From contig DNAU01000123.1 of NCBI GenBank assembly GCA_003491925.1, positions 1 to 5,469 of the forward strand: 5,469 nucleotides of DNA, in the 5' to 3' direction. The position numbers were made by a program, and so were the translations under genes. Positions 1 through 2,598 of the stretch are shown here, in pieces; position 1 is the stretch's first letter, and each line of letters begins with the position of its first letter. The DNA comes from Chloroflexota bacterium (GTDB lineage Bacteria; Chloroflexota; Dormibacteria; Aeolococcales; Aeolococcaceae). The notes beneath the pieces were generated by a model. That model did no database searches. It saw only the letters and a list, made by a program, of their open reading frames with translations, and was not told the DNA's origin.

Positions 1-565
1 CGACTCCGGGCCGGGGCTCACCGCGACCGATGCTGGCTACCCGAAGTGTGAGATCCCCTCTCCGACGGGTGATGCCCCATCGACGTTGTACGGAGTAGCT
101 CGCGACACGCCGAATTACATCGTGGTCGCTGACGATGTCGAAGCAGCTTGCAACGAGACCAAGGTGTGGGAATCGCAGGAACAGGCGTCGTGGTTGACTG
201 CCGTAAAAGGAGCTGACTGTTCGGACGCGGCTCATGACTTCAAGGGGACTAGTAACGTCTCTTGGTGTGTGAACCTGATACAGGCCAGCGAGCTGTCGAC
301 GGTCGATTCTTCGTCTAATTGTAGCGGTCTGCCATCGGACGGGTCCACCTGTCTGGCGAGCGTAGTAAACAATGCGGCTCTGTATCCTGTTCCATCCAAT
401 GAGACTTGTCGGGGCGGAGCGTCCACGACTGTCAATACCAACTCGCCGGTCTGTGTCATAGCCGCCGTGTCGATCGGAGCTTCGGTCAATCAGACGATGA
501 ATAGAAATTGGGCTATCTGCTCCCAGACGGGAGTCTTCTTGGGGTGGTCGTGCGGTAGTAACTAG
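1..565 (+). CDS. Cysteine-rich, probably extracellular protein, C-terminal part (start outside window)
   Basis: The frame is open from the left edge (first whole codon at 2-4) to TAG at 563-565, giving 187 visible residues. The only in-frame ATG is close to the C-terminus and the in-frame TTG at 86 has no reason to be a start, so the gene begins upstream of the window. The protein has ten cysteines at visible residues 6, 50, 73, 89, 107, 117, 136, 151, 173 and 184, is rich in Ser, Thr, Asn, Gly and Val, and has few Lys or Arg. This composition fits a disulfide-bonded secreted or surface protein, or an exposed virion or tail protein. Five Asn-X-Ser/Thr triplets occur (N51, N85, N106, N133, N163). 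It has lower G+C than the genes on its right and converges on them. I do not recognise a family. The reading frame is well supported; the function is unknown. Confidence 0.75.
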   Translation, partial: DSGPGLTATDAGYPKCEIPSPTGDAPSTLYGVARDTPNYIVVADDVEAACNETKVWESQEQASWLTAVKGADCSDAAHDFKGTSNVSWCVNLIQASELSTVDSSSNCSGLPSDGSTCLASVVNNAALYPVPSNETCRGGASTTVNTNSPVCVIAAVSIGASVNQTMNRNWAICSQTGVFLGWSCGSN

Positions 566-574
566 CATCGCGAA

Positions 575-1609
575 TTAGATACCGATCTCGCAGACGATCT
601 TGAGCATGTTGACCTCGGCGCCGCTGGAAGTGATGCCGATGATGCTCTCGTTGCCGACGATCTCGATCTCCGGGGCCGTCGGGCCGCTGGCGATCTGGAT
701 GTAGTCGACCGGTCGGACGCCGTCGTGCAGGAGCACGGTCAGGGCGACGGTGTCCGGGAACCGCAGGATCTTCACGTTCTTCGTGTATGCAGGCAGCGCC
801 CAGAAGGCGAAGTTCGAGTACCCACCGATCTCGGAAGCCGGAGGGGTGCCGACCGGGATGGTGGCCTGCGCGGGCGCGTTCGTCTCGGAGCTGAGGTAGC
901 AGTTGAGCGTCTTGTAGATCCTGGAGCGGGCCTTGTTGAAGTAGTTCGCCATCGCCTTCACGAGCACTGGCTCGGCCGGGACGGTGAGGTTGCTGCCTCC
1001 GCTCGGGTTGTTGCAGACGACGGGCCCGCCCGGTCCCAGCACGGGGACGACCAGGTCGGGCCGAGGCGGAACGTGGATGTTGAGGTAATAGTAGTTGTAC
1101 CACTGGGCGAGCGACATCGGCGGGTTGGTGCCGAGGATGGGGGCCAGCAGGAGGTTGTCGTAGCGCGCGTAGGCCCGCAGGACGCCGGTGGGCACGCTGA
1201 CTATCACGGTGCCGTCCTGGGGCTCGATCGCGGACGCGGCCTGGTTGATCGAGCCGGCGAAGGGACCTACCACCAAGTCGAACTCCAGGCGCGTGAACTG
1301 CGCCCCGTTGCCGAACTCGATGATCCCCGTGACGGGGCCCGGGAAGCCGGGGTTCGGGTTGCTAGCTCCTTGCAGGATGCGCGAGACTGTGAAGATGACC
1401 GAGGTGGTCTGTCCCCTCTTCGACGCCCCGTCGAGGTTGAGTATGCGGGGCGCGTTGTTCTGGGGTAGTACTGTTCCTACACTCCACGTCGACGCGTCGG
1501 CCGGGTTCACTACCGCGCTCGCCTGCGGCTCCAGCACGGCGTTGTTACCGATGTTCAGATCGGCGTTCTCGAGCAGCGGTCCTTCCGAGTGGCCTTGCAT
1601 GTGCGCCAT
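575..1609 (-). CDS. Beta-rich 344-residue protein of unknown family; candidate capsid protein
   Basis: ATG at 1609-1607 is preceded by a strong Shine-Dalgarno (AAGGAAGGA, 7-base spacing), which decides this start over the second ATG at residue 4; TAA ends it at 577-575. There is no signal peptide or membrane span. The chain alternates short hydrophobic strands with Pro/Gly/Asn turns (for example residues 68-80, 92-115, 133-150, 184-200, 279-308 and 313-344), with one amphipathic helix-like stretch at about 212-240 and a Tyr-rich patch at 170-176 (WYNYYYL). Cysteines are at 199, 237 and 340. This pattern, the absence of catalytic motifs, and its place last in a block with small membrane proteins would suit a jelly-roll type capsid or other virion shell protein of roughly the right size. 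That is inference; a bacterial structural or binding protein is possible. It starts 4 bases after the preceding stop codon. Confidence 0.85.
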   Translation of the reverse strand: MAHMQGHSEGPLLENADLNIGNNAVLEPQASAVVNPADASTWSVGTVLPQNNAPRILNLDGASKRGQTTSVIFTVSRILQGASNPNPGFPGPVTGIIEFGNGAQFTRLEFDLVVGPFAGSINQAASAIEPQDGTVIVSVPTGVLRAYARYDNLLLAPILGTNPPMSLAQWYNYYYLNIHVPPRPDLVVPVLGPGGPVVCNNPSGGSNLTVPAEPVLVKAMANYFNKARSRIYKTLNCYLSSETNAPAQATIPVGTPPASEIGGYSNFAFWALPAYTKNVKILRFPDTVALTVLLHDGVRPVDYIQIASGPTAPEIEIVGNESIIGITSSGAEVNMLKIVCEIGI

Positions 1610-1613
1610 GTAT

Positions 1614-2006
1614 CTATCCTTCCTTGCTCACGATCCTGTAGCTCCCCGGCCGTTCGATCACGGACAGGCTCACGCGCACCGTGATCCTCACTTCGCCCTG
1701 GTTGTGTATCAGGACGCGGAGCGGGTCGGCGCTCGACACCGTCTCGCGGATCTCCCGGCCCGCGGAGTAGCTCGAGATCGGCTCGGGGCAGGCCGCTACT
1801 ATGAAGTGCCCGCAGGCGATCTGCTCTACCACCGCGTCTGCCTCTCCCGGCTCGCACGCCAGCGTCAGCACGGGGTGCGACATGTTCTCGGACGGGGCAG
1901 TCACGACCTCGAGGCGGTCGCCGGCCTCCACCTGCACCTCCTGGCACTCGGTGCGCAGGCTCTCCCGCATGACCACGCGGGCCGTGTCGATCTCGTCTTG
2001 GTTCAC
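1614..2006 (-). CDS. Small beta-rich protein of unknown function (130 residues, GTG start)
   Basis: The GTG at 2006-2004 overlaps the TGA of the preceding gene in a GTGA junction, and GAGAGGA lies 8 bases upstream, so this start is preferred. The frame extends further up to 2171, but those 55 residues are Gly/Arg/Asp-rich out-of-frame translation of the preceding gene. TAG ends it at 1616-1614. The N-terminus (residues 2-19) is a short charged helix-like stretch. The rest is mostly predicted beta: residues 22-37, 45-52, 66-73 and a strong pair at 95-116 containing LRVLIHNQGEVRITVRV. Four cysteines (21, 51, 65, 73) are present; no signal peptide, membrane span or known catalytic motif is seen. 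The beta-sandwich look and the position just before the 344-residue protein would suit a minor shell, vertex or decoration protein, but this is a guess. Confidence 0.82.
   Translation of the reverse strand: MNQDEIDTARVVMRESLRTECQEVQVEAGDRLEVVTAPSENMSHPVLTLACEPGEADAVVEQIACGHFIVAACPEPISSYSAGREIRETVSSADPLRVLIHNQGEVRITVRVSLSVIERPGSYRIVSKEG
1617..1625 (-). promoter_or_regulatory. Strong ribosome binding site of the 344-residue gene
   Basis: On the minus strand this reads AAGGAAGGA, 7 bases before ATG at 1609. It lies wholly inside the last codons of the upstream 130-residue gene. It is the strongest Shine-Dalgarno seen in the block, which agrees with high expression of the following gene, as expected for a major structural protein. 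Confidence 0.8.
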
Positions 2007-2350
2007 CTGCCCCGTCCTCTCATGACTGCTATGTCCCGCTCCATCACGTCGATCGCGCCGGTGAGCTTGTCGAGCACCTCCTCCTGGCGGGTCAGCGCCT
2101 TGTCGATCCGCTTGAGGGTCTCGTTCACGGTCACCTTGTCCTCCGCTCCCGCCAGGGTCTGCCGGTTCCACTCCTCCCGCTCGACGAAGAAGGCCTTGCC
2201 GAGCCCACCCACGATCACGCCGATCCCGATCACGATCCCGAGCACGGTCGACAGCACTATCAGGAACGACCGGGGTCCGGTCGGTTCCCTCGAGTTTACC
2301 TCGACCGGGGGAGGAGTGACCTGGATCTCAGGCATGGTGAATGGAGGCAT
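2003..2350 (-). CDS. Single-span membrane protein with a C-terminal coiled coil (115 residues)
   Basis: A Pro-rich N-terminal tail (residues 1-27) is followed by one clear membrane span (about 29-51, FLIVLSTVLGIVIGIGVIVG) and a charged C-terminal half. Residues 79-110 form a near-perfect heptad series with L79, I82, L86, Q89, L93, L96, I100, M103, I107 and M110 at alternating 3- and 4-residue spacing, so an oligomeric coiled coil is likely. The chain ends in RGRGR, whose codons also carry the next gene's ribosome binding site. ATG at 2350-2348 overlaps the preceding gene by 23 bases; a second ATG at 2335 would reduce this to 8. Neither has a good Shine-Dalgarno, so expression probably depends on translational coupling. 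Possible roles are virion-membrane protein, spike anchor, spanin-like or holin-like protein. No family is recognised. Confidence 0.85.
   Translation of the reverse strand: MPPFTMPEIQVTPPPVEVNSREPTGPRSFLIVLSTVLGIVIGIGVIVGGLGKAFFVEREEWNRQTLAGAEDKVTVNETLKRIDKALTRQEEVLDKLTGAIDVMERDIAVMRGRGR
2015..2021 (-). promoter_or_regulatory. Ribosome binding site for the GTG-started 130-residue gene
   Basis: On the minus strand this reads GAGAGGA, 8 bases before GTG at 2006. It is embedded in the codons for the C-terminal RGRGR of the 115-residue membrane protein. Together with the GTGA stop-start overlap it fixes the start of the downstream gene. Confidence 0.7.
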
Positions 2351-2588
2351 GCGCGGCTTTCTGCTTCTTCGTTGCCACCGCCCTGAAGTGCTTCTCTAGT
2401 GCAGGCTGCTTGAACTTGCGCGACAGTACCATCCCGTCGTTGGCCTCGTCGAGGGTCAAGTCCTGCTGGCTCTTGCCGGCCAGGAAGATCAGGCGCCGCT
2501 GCTCCCTGTTCTCCTTGCGGTCAGGCCTCGCCGCCGCGGCCCTGATCAGGCCGAACGTCAAGGCGGCGGCGAGCACGAGACCCCACAT
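2328..2588 (-). CDS. Small N-terminally membrane-anchored basic protein (86 residues)
   Basis: ATG at 2588-2586 lies 7 bases after the TAA of the large repeat protein and has AAGGA overlapping that stop codon; TGA ends it at 2330-2328. Residues 2-19 are a hydrophobic helix (MWGLVLAAALTFGLIRAAAA at the start), followed at once by a very basic stretch (RPDRKENREQRR, 21-32). By the positive-inside rule this predicts that the C-terminal domain stays on the cytoplasmic or inner side. The remainder is charged and helical, with a basic end (residues 58-85) containing KKQKAAH and several His. There is no lipobox and no convincing signal-peptidase site, so it looks like an anchored protein rather than a secreted one. 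Family unknown; a small virion-membrane or DNA-proximal protein would fit the context. Confidence 0.8.
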   Translation of the reverse strand: MWGLVLAAALTFGLIRAAAARPDRKENREQRRLIFLAGKSQQDLTLDEANDGMVLSRKFKQPALEKHFRAVATKKQKAAHASIHHA

Positions 2589-2592
2589 CGTT

Positions 2593-2598
2593 TCCTTA
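2593..2598 (-). promoter_or_regulatory. Ribosome binding site overlapping a stop codon (86-residue gene)
   Basis: On the minus strand TAAGGA merges the TAA stop of the large repeat protein with an AGGA Shine-Dalgarno, 4 bases before ATG at 2588. The spacing is short but workable and suggests coupled translation. Confidence 0.6.

Noticed and set aside
541..600. Possible bidirectional terminator between the convergent genes
   Set aside because: I looked for an inverted repeat with a T-run on either strand and found only short direct repeats (CGATCT twice) and no stable stem.
513..1103. Minus-strand frame running through the end of the plus-strand gene and into the 344-residue gene
   Set aside because: It is an Arg/Gly/Pro/Gln-rich out-of-frame product that overlaps two better supported genes and has no ribosome binding site. 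Minus-strand 1555-1947 and 232-489 are likewise shadows.
2007..2171. Upstream extension of the 130-residue gene to an ATG at 2171
   Set aside because: The extra 55 residues are Gly/Arg/Asp-rich and overlap the 115-residue gene out of frame, whereas GTG at 2006 has a Shine-Dalgarno at good spacing and a classic GTGA overlap.
1188..2399. Long plus-strand frame opposite four minus-strand genes
   Set aside because: It crosses the boundaries of several well-formed genes that have their own start sites, and its composition (Arg/His/Ser/Leu mixture) is that of antisense translation. Plus-strand 725-1468 and 1801-2025 are rejected for the same reason.
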